From NCBI GenBank assembly GCA_900708905.1, contig CAADRB010000050.1, positions 688,599-752,598 of the forward strand: 64,000 nucleotides of DNA. Reading direction: 5' to 3'. This document shows positions 24,286 through 36,508 of the stretch, one piece after another. Below the pieces are notes generated by a model. It did not search any database. It saw nothing but the letters and a program-made list of their open reading frames with translations, and was not told the DNA's origin. This DNA comes from Hymenolepis diminuta. Taxonomy: Eukaryota; Platyhelminthes; Cestoda; Cyclophyllidea; Hymenolepididae. Numbering within the stretch: position 1 is the first letter of the stretch; each line of letters starts with the position of its first letter. The position numbers and the translations under genes were made by a program.

Positions 24286-26979
24286 ACACAGTTTATTATC
24301 AGACTTTTATATTGAAATACCGCTGATTTAATATTGCACCTTTAAAGTTGACGCATTTGGTATCCATTGTGATTAATCATTTCGTTTTCGTGAATATTTC
24401 ATCAAATATAATAAATTTCTCCTTGATTTCATGCCGAATGATTATGCTATTGTTAAGTTAAATTTTCTTCTCTCAATATCAATACCGTCTAGGTTTACTG
24501 AACGATAGCAATTTTTGTAGCAATAATAGAAAGTTAAGAGGTTGAGGTAAGTAATTTTAATGGACTTCTAAAAAATATTTTTTTGTTGCCAAATAACTCG
24601 AAGTATTCAACTGACATTATGTAGCCTCTTACAGGATAAAATTGCCTGTCTTTCATAATTTCTGTATTTAAGAAATATTTGTCGGGACCGATTCTAGTGT
24701 GATGGATTCTGATTGATTTTATTTACTTAATACATTCCGTAAACCAAGTTGGCTCTTAGTGTCTTGATACATATCAAATATACGTGATCAAGTTTTCCGT
24801 ATTTATTTGCGAATATAAAATTAAATGACAAAGATGAGCATGAGTTTTTTCCCAAAATTTTATTAAATAACTGGCAATAGAAGGATTAGGTAACTGTTTT
24901 AGTGTTGATTCAGAATCATTTTAGTAATCAACACTCAAAATGAGCAGTATCACCGACCTTTCAAGCCAGGAAACTTGAATAATGCCACTCTATTTAAACA
25001 AATATTCGCGCTATTATATTGTTTTCACAATTAGATGGTTAATGTGTTTTCTGTTTAGAATAGGAACAATTTTAATATGAATAATGAAAAATTTTCATTC
25101 CTAGTGAATTTTACTCATTCATTTTATGTTCCAATGGCGTTTATATTGTCAAATATAGAGATTTTGAAATGGAATATAAATAATTGTTAAATAAAACTAT
25201 TCTCATATATTACTTTGGGTACCTGATATATCAATTCAACAAATTAGCCGATGCATTTATTGTTTTAAACAGTAACCGATCCAGTTCATCCATCCCTTGG
25301 TTTATTTTGCGTTCATACTAGATAAATAGATTCAAAGCTATTCAAAACGCCGCTCAACGAAGGATACTAAACCTTTATAGCAAAAGAGACATATTACTAG
25401 TCAAAAAATCAATATCAAATACCTAGCAGCACAAGTTTAAAAGCTAAGACTGAATATTTGAAGAAGCTTCCGTAAGAAAGATTATTTACTGGCTACAGTG
25501 CTACTGAAATCCCATCTGAATAAGATGGATATATCAAAATCTGCACAAGCATAGCTTACTAAGTTGTGCTTAAAAAATTATTTTCTTTATTAGCTCACTG
25601 TGTCATCGACTCTTTGCTAAGGTAAGTGAAACGAGGATAAATTAGACAAAAAGTTATCAAAATCTGTTCTAATGATTGGCAAGTTGCTATAAGAGTTCCT
25701 TAAGAAATAATCGAGAAAAGGACGACTGCAAAATTAAAGGTAAACATTATGTTGTATTTTCTACTTATTTCTGAATCGACGATCTACTTAGTGAAAGTAA
25801 TATGAGTCATGTCTGGAACAGATTGAGGTACAAAACCAGCGAATAGAAATACATTAGGAAAACAAGGTAATATTTAATCATGGATATGCAACAAAGCCAA
25901 AAACGCTTCCCATAAACCATTCAATATTGCCTTATCTCTGGGTAATTAATTATTAATCAATTAATTATTAATTACTTTGGCACTAATTAGAATGTGAAAA
26001 AATGCTTACAATTTTGAATGATAATAGAAAAGAGCTTTTAATAAATAATCATCCTGTTTTGTTTGTCTGAATTACTATTTCCTGTGGGATAGGCTAAATT
26101 ACAAGTTATAAAAACGGAAATCTTAAAATTCCACAGAAGAGTTATCCCGATTCTTTTACAACAATTTTTGGGCCTGATTCGTCTTGATGATAAATAAAAC
26201 ACTGCAAACGACTCCAAGAGGTTATGCAACTGGAAGGAGGTCAATAAGAAGTACGTAATGAAGTCAGAATATCATTTTTTCTCCATTTTTTCGACTTTTG
26301 GAAGCAGCAAGCTATCAGAGTGAAAGTTATTCACTGCCAATGATTCCAATATAATGACTTGAGACTCGAGATAATGACTTTTTCAAAGGGTGATTTATTC
26401 CAATGGTTGTTCATGATAATTCGGTTTATTTGCATGTTCTTATTTTTAATAATAACTAAATGCGATTAGCAGCAATTTTTTTGAAAATTTAAGTTGAGCA
26501 CCTATTAATTTTGTATGTAAATAAAGTCAATCATTTTTCAGGTGGCAGCAAACATTAACAATGTTTTCTTGATTGGAGCAACGAATTTCTCAATTTTTAA
26601 AAAATAATTTTAACCGTAGCTCAAAATTTTGCTGGCATTACTTGATGGAATGAGCACATCATAACGTCAACAGGATTTTCATGGACCTCAAGGTTAACCG
26701 TTGTTATTTTAATCGTTATTCGTTCTCACGATTCTTAAGATTCACCAGTGGTCTAACCGTTACTTATTTTAAATGAGTAGAAATGACTAATATATCTCTT
26801 TGCAGTTAATTTTTTCTTAAATTTTATTAAGGCCAGTTTAATTAAGTTAAACTGAGTTTAATGTAGAATTTAATTATTTAAGAAATCACACACATCTGTG
26901 ATACTTGATGGGGATAATCTAATAAAATATATTTACCCATAGTTGCCAGAAATTAAATTTTTCAAGCAAAAATATATTA
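24286..26979. other. Gene-poor stretch with one non-LTR fragment
   Basis: Apart from the fragment listed at 25320-25470 nothing was recognised. Confidence 0.3.
25320..25470 (+). pseudogene. Possible C-terminal non-LTR retrotransposon fragment
   Basis: A plus-strand frame reads INRFKAIQNAAQRRILNLYS, similar in pattern to the KLQxIQNxALRRI segment found downstream of the reverse transcriptase in jockey/CR1-like elements. The frame soon ends in stops. It is a short relic and the identification is by motif only. Confidence 0.4.
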
Positions 26980-26985
26980 TTTATT

Positions 26986-27317
26986 TCAAAATAGCTTGGC
27001 CAATTCGAGAAGACCTTGGCGGTATTGGAGATCACCAACTCGTTTCACATTGTGGAGTTTGACTTTGAAGAATTTTCCATTGAGGAGTGGAACTTTTATG
27101 AACGTACCATCTGATTTCTTTATATATTTGTTTTGTACCTCGGAATTTTTCCCAAAGCAGCCAATACGTAATATGCCTGTTAACTTGCTCCATCGTTTTA
27201 GATACCGCCACGGGTAATTCCGAGCAGATAAACAGTCTACTGGTAATTTTGACTTAGCCGATGGTTTGCAAATGATGAGCTCTTCTTTTACCACTTCCTT
27301 TTTATCTAACTTAACAA
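26986..27317 (-). CDS. P4: divergent member of the tail family, last exon only
   Basis: The minus-strand exon from a CTTAAAG acceptor (27318-27321) to TGA at 26986 is in the same phase as the last exons of P1-P3 (two bases, then codons). Its C-terminus, FKVKLHNVKRVGDLQYRQ followed by GLLELAKLF, aligns with P3 (VPLYNKKRAGDQKYKQGLLEFADLM). Unlike the other intact members it has no Asp run; its start is mixed basic/acidic (VVKLDKKEVVKEELIICKP) and it contains Cys and a PWRYLKRW segment. An AATAAA overlaps the region just after the stop (plus-strand TTTATT at 26980-26985). I could not find exons 1 and 2 upstream on the minus strand, so the gene may be incomplete, or start at the in-frame ATG at 27342. 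It is the only member on the minus strand. Confidence 0.6.
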
Positions 27318-27342
27318 CTTTAAGATTGAAAATGATTTTCAT

Positions 27343-30300
27343 TAAATTTCAATTTAAAAACATCAAATTGTAAAATAAATAAACAAAAACTCTAGGAAAG
27401 CGTAATATATTGTTGACGTAATGGTACTGTTCAAATTAATACATTATTTGCATACATACATACTTAAGCACTTTGATATTATATCTTATATGTAAGTTTG
27501 AATTAAATAAGCATAATAATTTCTTAAAATCACCATTGGGAATTTTTATAAAAAGTATTAAAATGATTTTTGAAGGGCTTACTTTTATCTCTTCCCATTT
27601 CCTTCTTCTGCTAAAGAGAACATGTACATTTTCATTAAGGTTTTAAACCATTAGCTCAAATCTCATTGGAACAATAGCATCGAATAGCAGAATAGGAACT
27701 TTATCTTGTTTAATAGGGTACCAATAGGCAAAATATGCTTTCGGCTTAGTTTAAAAAAGCTATCACTTCTTAAATGGTCAAGTTTCTGGGCAAATCCGAT
27801 ATCAAATATTTGCGATTTAAATCTGGAGATTTTCGGCTGATATAATAAATTCCATCTATTTCTGATTCCTTCATTCACTATTTGATTTTGTTATTAACCT
27901 GCATGTAAAAGAAAGAGATATTGCGTAAAATAATCAAAAATAAGTGTTTTAATACATTTAAAACTGCAATTTTAATATTTATCAGAAATTACGGTTTGTT
28001 ACTTGTCTATATCGATATAATTGGTTACTGTTATTGCCTTTGTTTTTGCCACAGCAGAAAAACGAATGAAGCTGCAATAAAGGAAAAGTATCTAAACAAA
28101 TCTTACGTTATATGAACTGGAAAGAATTAGGATATCCATGCTCTTTGCAGCGTTTTAGTATTCAGTCTTCATCAATTGACTTCAAGTTTTATCGGCAGGA
28201 TTATGTCCACTGTATTGAAAGCATGTTGACCGACTGTTTAAATCCGCGGTTAATTGTGCCACCTCGATTTATCCGTGCTTGTTTTTGCAACCAAAACGGG
28301 TAAATGAGACTAACAATGATACATTTTCACAACATTTCAGTCAAATTACCTTATAAGCAGCGGGAAAATAGTTTGCTTTTCTTGAATTTATTTTATTGTT
28401 AACCTGCACCCATGGGAATTGCTCAACCCGGGAAAGAAACACAAATGCTGCGATTTAGAGCAATGTTTACTGATCTCCTGTTAATCTGTATGCAAATATG
28501 TTCAGACAATCCTTTTGTAGAAAATATGCCCTAAATACGCATCTATTAGAGTAATATTAGCACAGAGTCAAGAAATAAATGAATCTGGAGGAGAAAGTCA
28601 TTTTTGGAATGAATGGCCAATCAAGACTATTCCAAATCCATTTACATAATGGCTAAATTCACTAGAAACGCAATGTGTGCATAACAGATAATATAGAACA
28701 GTTCAAAACGAACTCCTTTCCTATAGAAAAGACTACCGCAATTCAAGCTCAAATATGCAGAAAGTGTCAAGGCTAAAATAAATTAAGCAAAAAGCTGAAC
28801 AGTCTGACTCTGTTAATTCCTTTTATTAAAAGGTAAAGAAAAATTTCAGAGATATTTGTGCTGCAACAATGAAGGTAGGTTATTTACAGTTTTATTTGAT
28901 AGGAAACGCTTTCATGTAACGGAATTATAGACTTCTGCACCCAGAATTTTGAACAATTCAAGGCTTATAATGGCGAAGCATGTTTAAATAATAATCACCG
29001 TCTTCAATTATTCCAATGCCGTCCTCAGAATTGACAGACTTGGAATTCTTTCTTTTAAATTCTTTTGAAAAGCAGCCGTTCCAAGCACTATTTGCCGAAT
29101 CAAGCGGACAGTTTTTAAAACGCGTGCCAATAAAAATAATTTGAAAACAGAACTTCTACTAAATTATATATGCGTTTAAATCGATAATAGTACTAAATGC
29201 TTTCCATAGTCAGCACCCAGTGTCGAACACAATAAACCGTGTCTCAAAACTTGAATATCGCCCCTGTACACGTAAACCAGGCATTCAATCTCAAATGTTT
29301 ATTGGTTAATTATTCTCTCCATAGTTTTGATGTCACGTTAGTCACTTAAATTTAGGCCTTTTAGATAAATACACGTTTTAGGATCTGCAATTACCTACAG
29401 AACAGAAATTACATATTTAAGTTGTTATTATCTGAATAATAATTCAGACCCATTTCATTTCCTTTGAAATTTAGTCCTTTTGTTCTTGTCAAATAAAATA
29501 TCGATTTTGTCTGGTTTTCTCAACCTCGCTAATCGATATTCTTAGCCATGCTTTCAAATTAAGTCCTCATAAATTATTTAAACAGAATATTTAAACAAAT
29601 AAAAATCCACTGTTTAGGAGAAATTTTGTTCAGTGAATTAAATTAAAAAAGTGCTCTGGGTTTAAATTTTTTCAGTATTAACTGAGATTTTAAGCAATTG
29701 GGAATAATTCAAATTGGCGATTTTTGATCACATAATCTAAATCTGCTTGATTACCTGAATCGGTTAAACTGCTAAATTGATAAATATGCTTAGAATACTA
29801 AAACCTTAAATAACGCATATATGTTTGTAGGAGGTACATTGTTAGATATTACCAGTTATTACCATTGAACAGTGACACCTCCTGATATTATTCAAGAAAA
29901 TCATTACAAGTTGAGAAGATTGAGGAAGATCTTGCAGAACCTCCAACATAAGAGAAAGACGCAGAAGATTTCCCATTTCTTTTCGCGCTACCTTTTGTAG
30001 AAAGATAAATTTTGATTTTTCAAAAGATAAAGAGGCTTAAATTTAAAGGGTAACCAACTTATCGTCAATTAAGTTAAATATTTAATTGAAATAAATAATT
30101 ATACAAAAGGTCAAAGATTTCTGCTGCCTCAATGTTTGCGTCAGTTGCTTTTCAAAGCGTCTGACTTTTATTTACTAAAATTTGAAATTCAGATATTAGG
30201 AGGGGGAGGTGTTTTTTGGAATTGGATTATGGATGATCAAAAATACTTACTTAGGTCAAGAAAGTCCCACTTAGTTAATTGTATGCACGATGACATTCAA

Positions 30301-33144
30301 TGCTTCAAACCGGAACATCCATTCTAATCAGTTATTAATCAAAACCTTAACGCTGATTGAATAATAACCCCAAGTACTCAAATTAGAAAGCAGAAGAGAC
30401 AAGATATTCTACGTAGAGGAGTTAATAACGTAACTGCACTCTGAGAACATACCAAAAATACTTTTAACGGTAATAAATTAATCAAAATACAGGTAATGTT
30501 TTAAAGGAACAGGTCTGAAGGGTTATGTTAACTCGGTGACCGCTGGCGGCAACAAACAACATTTACTCTGCTGTAATTTAATAAGACAAATTTCTGGGAT
30601 GGAAATGAAAAATGTTTGTAATAAAACTTAAAAGATTTGAATACCGCTATGTACGTATCATAACTTAAGCAAATTCCATGCTGCTTTTATGCTGAGTCTA
30701 TTTCCTGCCATTATGATCTTTTTGTCCACTGGATATCACTAGATCACAACTGACTCAGACCCGGAGAGATATATACGACGAAGTGTAGATACTCCAAAGA
30801 CACTTTATTAACTTAACAAAGACTGCATACATATGAATACAAGTCGTTTCATATAATTGACATATACAGATTAAAACCACCGATCTAATAACAGGTTTTG
30901 TCCTGAATTGCTGTCAACTTATCAGGAGAAGTGTCAGGCTGCATTTCATTAAGAATGATGGGCTACTTTATGACAACCTGCAAGAATTGCTCATCCAGAG
31001 ATAACGTGTAAGCGCTGCAACTCTGAAGTTTGTTTATTTCGGCTTCTTACACCTGTGTCGTTGAGGCAGGTTCTCCTACTTCGTATTTATCTGATTCGAG
31101 ACATTAATCGATGGTCTCTCGATCTTGAGGTGGCGGCTTCTTTATCAGTTGGATTGTCTTTATGTCTAAAGCTTCTACCTCTGAGATCCTTTTGAATAAT
31201 TGTCAAAGTCACTTGTTTGACTCTTTTTTAACTGCATATATTTTGGACTACACAGTCTTTTTGAATAACTTTGGGAAGGAAGACTTTTGTATAGAAACTT
31301 AACTTCAAGGTTTTAGGTTCAGTCGTCGATCAGTGATCGACAAGTTTGACAGTTCTCGTTCCTCGATCCATATAGGACCTAGCATATTTAAATTTCTATG
31401 CTCAGTCACACATCGCTCTGTAAATACTTGGTGATGTCTCAAGCAGTATGGACATCTATTTTTACCTGCTAATTTAAAGGTCCCTTCCGATGCGTCTTCA
31501 ATGGAGATAGAAGTGAGACGTATGAGTGAACTTCCTGCTCTTCAAAGAGACATCTGGGGCCGTATAAAATTGCTTGCTGGTGACCATTAATTCTCAGATT
31601 TACGCATTTGCACCTGTTGCCTCCATTGATTTGAACTACTGCAATGACCATATTTATTCGTTCCGAAGGTTCATGACCATCTGACCAAAATCATTCTATC
31701 CTAATCATTTGAAAAATTTTCTGATCATTTTTCACACCTATCTGCTCTTGAACGCCTTCCTTGTTTAGTTGGCTTCTTAGAAGAATAACTAGTCAGTTTA
31801 TTCTATATTCAACTGCTTAATATAACTATATGACCGAGAAATTTTTCACCCGGTAAAATAGGATAGAAAATGTTTTGAGACCAGTGTCCATCGGTGTATA
31901 TCCATTGGTATTAGCGATCAACCGCGATACTTAATTTTCGTCAACAAGATCGGTGGTAGAATGTGAGGTTCTTGTGAGAATGGCTCAAGAATTCCTTCCT
32001 TCTAACAAGTCAAGTGCTGTAAACTGTCCTCTTCTAATGGATCTGGGAAATTTTTTAATAAAGAACGCCTTCGTAAAAGGGCCAAATAGAATGAAAGAGC
32101 ATAAATGTCTCTAAGAGTATGAGGGATAGAAAGATAGGCCAAAACACTAAAGGGTACACGAATGAACGGAAGCGATCGTCTTTCTACAATGGCCAATGCT
32201 GTCCCCTAAAGAGTGGCACCATATTATTGAGAATATCTTAAGTTCAAGCTTCCCATAGATCTACTCTACAAGTTTGTCAGCTAAGCCTACTGCCTGCCTG
32301 GTGAAGTATACATTCATAAAAATTTACGAGAATATTAGTGATGAAAAAATTCTTTGACTAATTTTTTTAAATACTGCACATCTTTTTTCTACGCTTTTAG
32401 TATTATAAGTGAATCACCCTTGTAATTTCAGTCTCAGAGGGATCAACTCGCACGTTGATGAAGTGACGCTAATTTTATAAAAATGGTTATAAAAAATAAA
32501 AGATCTTTTTGCAATGTAGAATCCAATTCTTTCTGTAAACTTGAAAAGTTGCAATTGTTTATAGTTAAAAGATCGTGGTCTTCCAAGTTATCGCCGTAAA
32601 CGGTCGACATCTGTTTGCCATGGGATTTGTTGAATTTGTATTGATGACAACTAAAATAAATGGGATGTTGGGAGAGATTTAGTTGGTTTGTTAGAAAGAT
32701 TCGTCACCACACATCAAAATCTTTAATCGGAGTATGATATTTGATCCCCTTATGGCTTCGTTTACGTATCACATGCATAAGAAGATTATAATATTGCAAG
32801 AAATGTATTGATTAACCTCTTCAAGAGATGGTTTTATGTTTTCTTTTACTCATGCCATGTTAAAAATTATAGAAAAGATTTTTATATTTAGTTGTATTAA
32901 TTTTAAATACTAATTTTTAATCTAGTATTCAAATCTTCGTATTAGTTAACGAATACGCATTTCCCTTTGTGATATGTTTAGAAGTTTGAATATCCTGAAT
33001 TCATTAACTGTCAGAATTTCTCAGTGATTGTAATATTCTTCATTTAATTCAGTTCTCCATGGGATATCTCTTAACACATTCAATTATTAAAGACTGCCGG
33101 AAGGAGGGTAGAATTTTCTTAAATATTAATAAACGGCTTATAGT
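27343..33144. other. Long gene-poor stretch
   Basis: Open frames at 27921-28115, 28112-28303 and 30136-30327 (plus) and 31651-31469 (minus) have no motif I trust. The stretch 31000-32250 is slightly less AT-rich and may be old mobile-element debris, but I could not identify a domain. Confidence 0.3.
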
Positions 33145-33600
33145 TGTTGGAATTAAGATAACAACTAACGGTTGACAGCTAACACCAGTTCAAGAGAAGA
33201 CCAAGAACTCTTTTGGCCAAAACGTATTGATCAAGCCAGAATGAGGACTCAAGCGGGTAAGAGAGAGATAAGGAACAAAGGCGATGGAAGGGCTACGTGG
33301 GACCAGGTGTAGGACAAGCGTGTGTCTGCGCGTGCGTGTCAATGGAAATGCTAAAGCAGTTTATATGATTCACTTAGGCAAGGACGTGCGTGAGATGGGA
33401 GTGGAGATGTACTTTCAAATGAAACCGGACAGTTATAGAAAAAAAGGAGAGTCGATAAACTTGTCTAGATATGAAAGATAAGGGTTTGAGTTAAGGGACA
33501 TAAAGATATCGCTGTGGCTTCGTGGGCGAGAAATCGAAATATTTTCTTAGAGGATGTGAATAAAGAGTAATGTTGAAGATGCCTGGAGGATCATCCTTCA
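33145..33600 (-). repeat. 3' LTR of gypsy element
   Basis: 456 bp. On the minus strand it starts TGAAGGATGATCC and ends CCAACA, giving the TG...CA ends of an LTR. Immediately upstream of it on the minus strand is a purine tract GGGGGGAGGC, the expected polypurine primer site. The gypsy pol 3' end lies about 370 bp further upstream (33973). Confidence 0.7.
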
Positions 33601-33972
33601 GCCTCCCCCCAGTCTTGGGGTATGTTTAGGCGGCACAAATTTCTGGCTATGAATTGGTCCAAGTGTAATTGTTCTGCTCAAGCCAAATGTCTTACTCTTC
33701 ATGAGACCCTTAGAATTAGATGGGGAAAAGAGAAGCTTGCATATGACAGTAGAATAAAATACTTTAAGAATAATAAACATAAGGAAAAATTGAAACGAAG
33801 AACGCAGAATACCTAATCAAAATGTCATGAATAACAAGCAATCAATAAAAAAATGGGATATGCAAGAATAAAAAAGGAAGGGATTATTATAAAATTATGA
33901 AGAACGGGTAACTAAAAGTGAGTGGGAAACATACGAATTTGAAGGGGAGCATAGTGGATAATCATTTTCAAG

Positions 33973-35456
33973 CCTTGTAACGATCTGGGAAAACCACGTG
34001 CCTTCTATTACGAGTAACTGGCGTTGATTTTTCCGTTTCTTTGACAGGAGGGTTTGAAGGAAACACTGGTGAAGCGTTTTCGGTTACACGCCTGTCAAGA
34101 TAGGCATGTTTTACCCAACTCATAGAAACAACAAATTCTTTGTCATTTTGAGGGATAGTGAAAGTCTTTTCTCTTCTTTAAAAAACCTGGAAAGGACCAT
34201 CATAAATCAAACACCATCATGGAAATGAAAAATATGGGAACAAGTTTTTAAATCAGTAGGAATGAAAATGGCGGGTCGGGAGGGCTTGTAGGTTGTGCAC
34301 GTTGGAACGTGGAAGTTCGACATAATTTACAGGGTTTGGCCAAAGGAAATCGTTGGAAGTGGGTGAAAATTTGCCGGAAAGTTTGAGGGGGACTTCAAAA
34401 ACCATTTCTGCAGGGGAGCAATTAAGGTCGTCTTTGACTGCCATTCGAATACCAAGGAGGACCAAAGAAAGGGTTTCTGTCCATCTTCCAGGTGTACAAC
34501 GGACAGTTGACGGTGAAACCGCTCTTCCAAGCCCTTAGCTTGTGAATGATATGCACTTGTGTAGATCCGATTTGTACCAAGCAGATTAGTTAGTTCAGAA
34601 AAGAGTTGAGACTCAAATAATGTTCCACGATCTGTAGTTATGGTAGATGGCAGGCCAAATGTGGTAATCCATCTCTCTATGAAGGTTTTGGCGGCGGTCT
34701 CAGCAGCCGCGTCACGCATAGAAAAGCATCTTGTTATCAAGAGAGGCGGTCGACACAAGTCAGATGATAAGAAAAACCATTAGAGAGGGGGAGAGGACCA
34801 ACGGTATCAACATGGACGTGGATAAATCTGAAATCTGGTAGTGGAAATGTTCCGAGTGGGGTTTTATGGTATTTATCAATTTTCGGTAGCTGGCATGCTT
34901 GACAAGTTTTCATCCAGTCTGCGATGTCCTTATGACAAGATGGCCAGACGAAACGAATAATGACGAATATTGCTATTTCCCCTTTGCCAGAGTGGGAGAA
35001 ATTGTGAAGGGATTTGGAAATCTGACATCGGGAAGCTTTTGGAACAAAAGGTCTTGATAAACCTGCTGGAATATCACACGTTATCAAACCCGGAGTCGTC
35101 GGTAATGGAACATCTTTTAACTGAAGAGAGGCTGGGTGATTCCAAAACTTTTGGAGCTCGGAGTCAGTCTTTTGAGCATCAGAAATGGAACAAAATCAAC
35201 GACTTTTGTTATTGCCTCGACATCGGTTCGAGAAAGACAATCAGCGACAATAATTTCAGTGCCTTTAACATGTCTGATGTCGTTGGTGAACTGAGGAATG
35301 TAATCAAGGTGTCCAATTTTGAGTGGAGGATAGCGGTCAGAACTGGCTCGACTAACATATGTTAACGGCTTGTGGTCGGTGAGATTTAATAAATTAGCAT
35401 TTGTACAAAACTTGTTACAATAAACCGTAGGGACGTTGCAGATGTCTTCCATTTAA
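33973..35456 (-). mobile_element. Ty3/gypsy (CsRn1-like) pol remnant: RNase H, integrase, C-terminal tail
   Basis: The minus strand runs in order RNase H end (35456-35117; TDHKPLTY, HVKGTEIIVADCLSR) and the H2C2 finger region with WMKTCQACQLPK. The integrase core follows with HVDTVGPLPLS, ITTDRGTLFES and an altered GLEERFHRQL around the catalytic Glu. The C-terminal part has YDGPFQVF and ends in TRNRRHVVFPDRY at about 33980. The reading frame shifts several times (near 35100, 34740 and 34330) and at least one stop interrupts the C-terminal part, so it is dead. Gag, protease and reverse transcriptase are absent: homology starts abruptly at about 35456. The RHVVFPDRY ending is typical of the CsRn1-like group. 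Confidence 0.85.
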
Positions 35457-35653
35457 TTCTCACATGAAATAATGCCTAGTTACTTTCCAGAAGAAGTCGA
35501 TAATCTTACTGCAACATATGGACATATCGTTTTAACAGAGCTACCAAGGAGATATATTAACTGAAAGGGTTGGGAAAGTTGTGTATATTACACATACCAC
35601 TGGCTTTTGGGTGGTTTTCCTATATATCTCGTTCACTAAAAGGCTATTTGTTT

Positions 35654-35890
35654 TGTTGGGGTTAGGGTAAGAACTAACGATTAGCAGCTGCTAACAGAAG
35701 CAACAGTTACAGAGTAGAACATCATGAGCTGACTAGGCCAAAATGTGTTGATCAAACCACAATCAGGATCCACGCGAGTAAGAAAGAGCTGAGAAACGGA
35801 ATGGATGAGAGGGAAGCGTAAGAGCCGGTAATGACGAGCTTGTATCTGAGCGTGTATATGGGAGGGAGATAGCATTCCGGTATATAGGAA
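35654..35890 (-). repeat. Partial LTR, possible remnant of the 5' LTR
   Basis: Starts (plus strand) TGTTGGGGTTAGGGTAAG and matches the left half of 33145-33600, including GGCCAAAATGTGTTGATCAA and GAGTAAGAAAGAGCTGAGAAA. The half carrying CATCCTTCA is not found. It lies on the correct side to be the 5' LTR of the element above, but no recognisable primer-binding site adjoins it, so it could be an independent copy. Confidence 0.5.
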
Positions 35891-36173
35891 ATAAAATCCA
35901 AAGCTTTTATTATAAAGAATACAATATTTCATCTACTTGCAAAACCTTAAGGTAGAAAAAGTCTACAGTTTATATTTATTACGCCTAAATCCGCCAGATT
36001 ATGCTAATTAATATTCGAAATGAGCCGTCTATTAAAATTGTGACCTATGTAAGTGTTATACTCCCCATAAAATTAATTCTCTATTAACTTCTGTTTTATT
36101 ATCCTGTAAAACAATTCAATAAACTTACTGCAACATTTCTTTTCTAAACTGGATGAAAACGAATACATCAAAG

Positions 36174-36508
36174 ATGATGGCCTATCCCAGAAAGCATTAA
36201 AAGAAGAAAAAATTATTCCTGTAACTTCATCAGGAGAAGTGACAGAAAAAGTTAGAGTTTCTGAAGATAGCGCCCATGTCCGGAAAAGTTCAAGACAACA
36301 TTTTAGAAGTTGGCGGCGAAAGGGGAGGAGTGAACTGTCAGTAAATTTGCAGAAGTTTTGATCAGAAAGGATAAAGAGTTTTAGGCCAGACGCTCCATCT
36401 ATGAAAATTCGAGGAGTCAAAAGGGTCAATGTCAAACTACAAAGTGAAGAACAGGGAGATGACCCCAGATATCGATAAGGTCTGGTAGATTTTGCTACAC
36501 TATTGTGA
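36174..36508 (+). pseudogene. P5: pseudogene of the tail family, last exon
   Basis: After an AAAG acceptor-like site a frame opens with DDGLSQKALKEEK, and its phase matches the last exons of P1-P3. It ends RVNVKLQSEEQGDDPRYR, then a TAA (36476-36478), then GLVDFATLL and a TGA. The stop falls exactly where other members have Gln or Lys between YR/YK and GL, so a CAA to TAA change is likely. A second in-frame stop (TGA, 36359-36361) lies earlier. No signal-peptide exon was found upstream, where retroelement sequence is close by. The opposite strand also has a long open frame (36561-36073), which I take to be a shadow. Confidence 0.65.

Noticed and set aside
27663..27878. Minus-strand IKFLFCYSMLLFQ as a possible signal exon of P4
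   Set aside because: Hydrophobic and resembles the P6 signal, but it is followed by TGA and has no GT donor at the expected place.
31469..31651. Frame with VNLRINGHQQAILYG, similar to an aspartic protease start, and a nearby CPYCLRHHQ
   Set aside because: The catalytic DTG is absent and the order relative to the finger-like piece is wrong for gag-pol.
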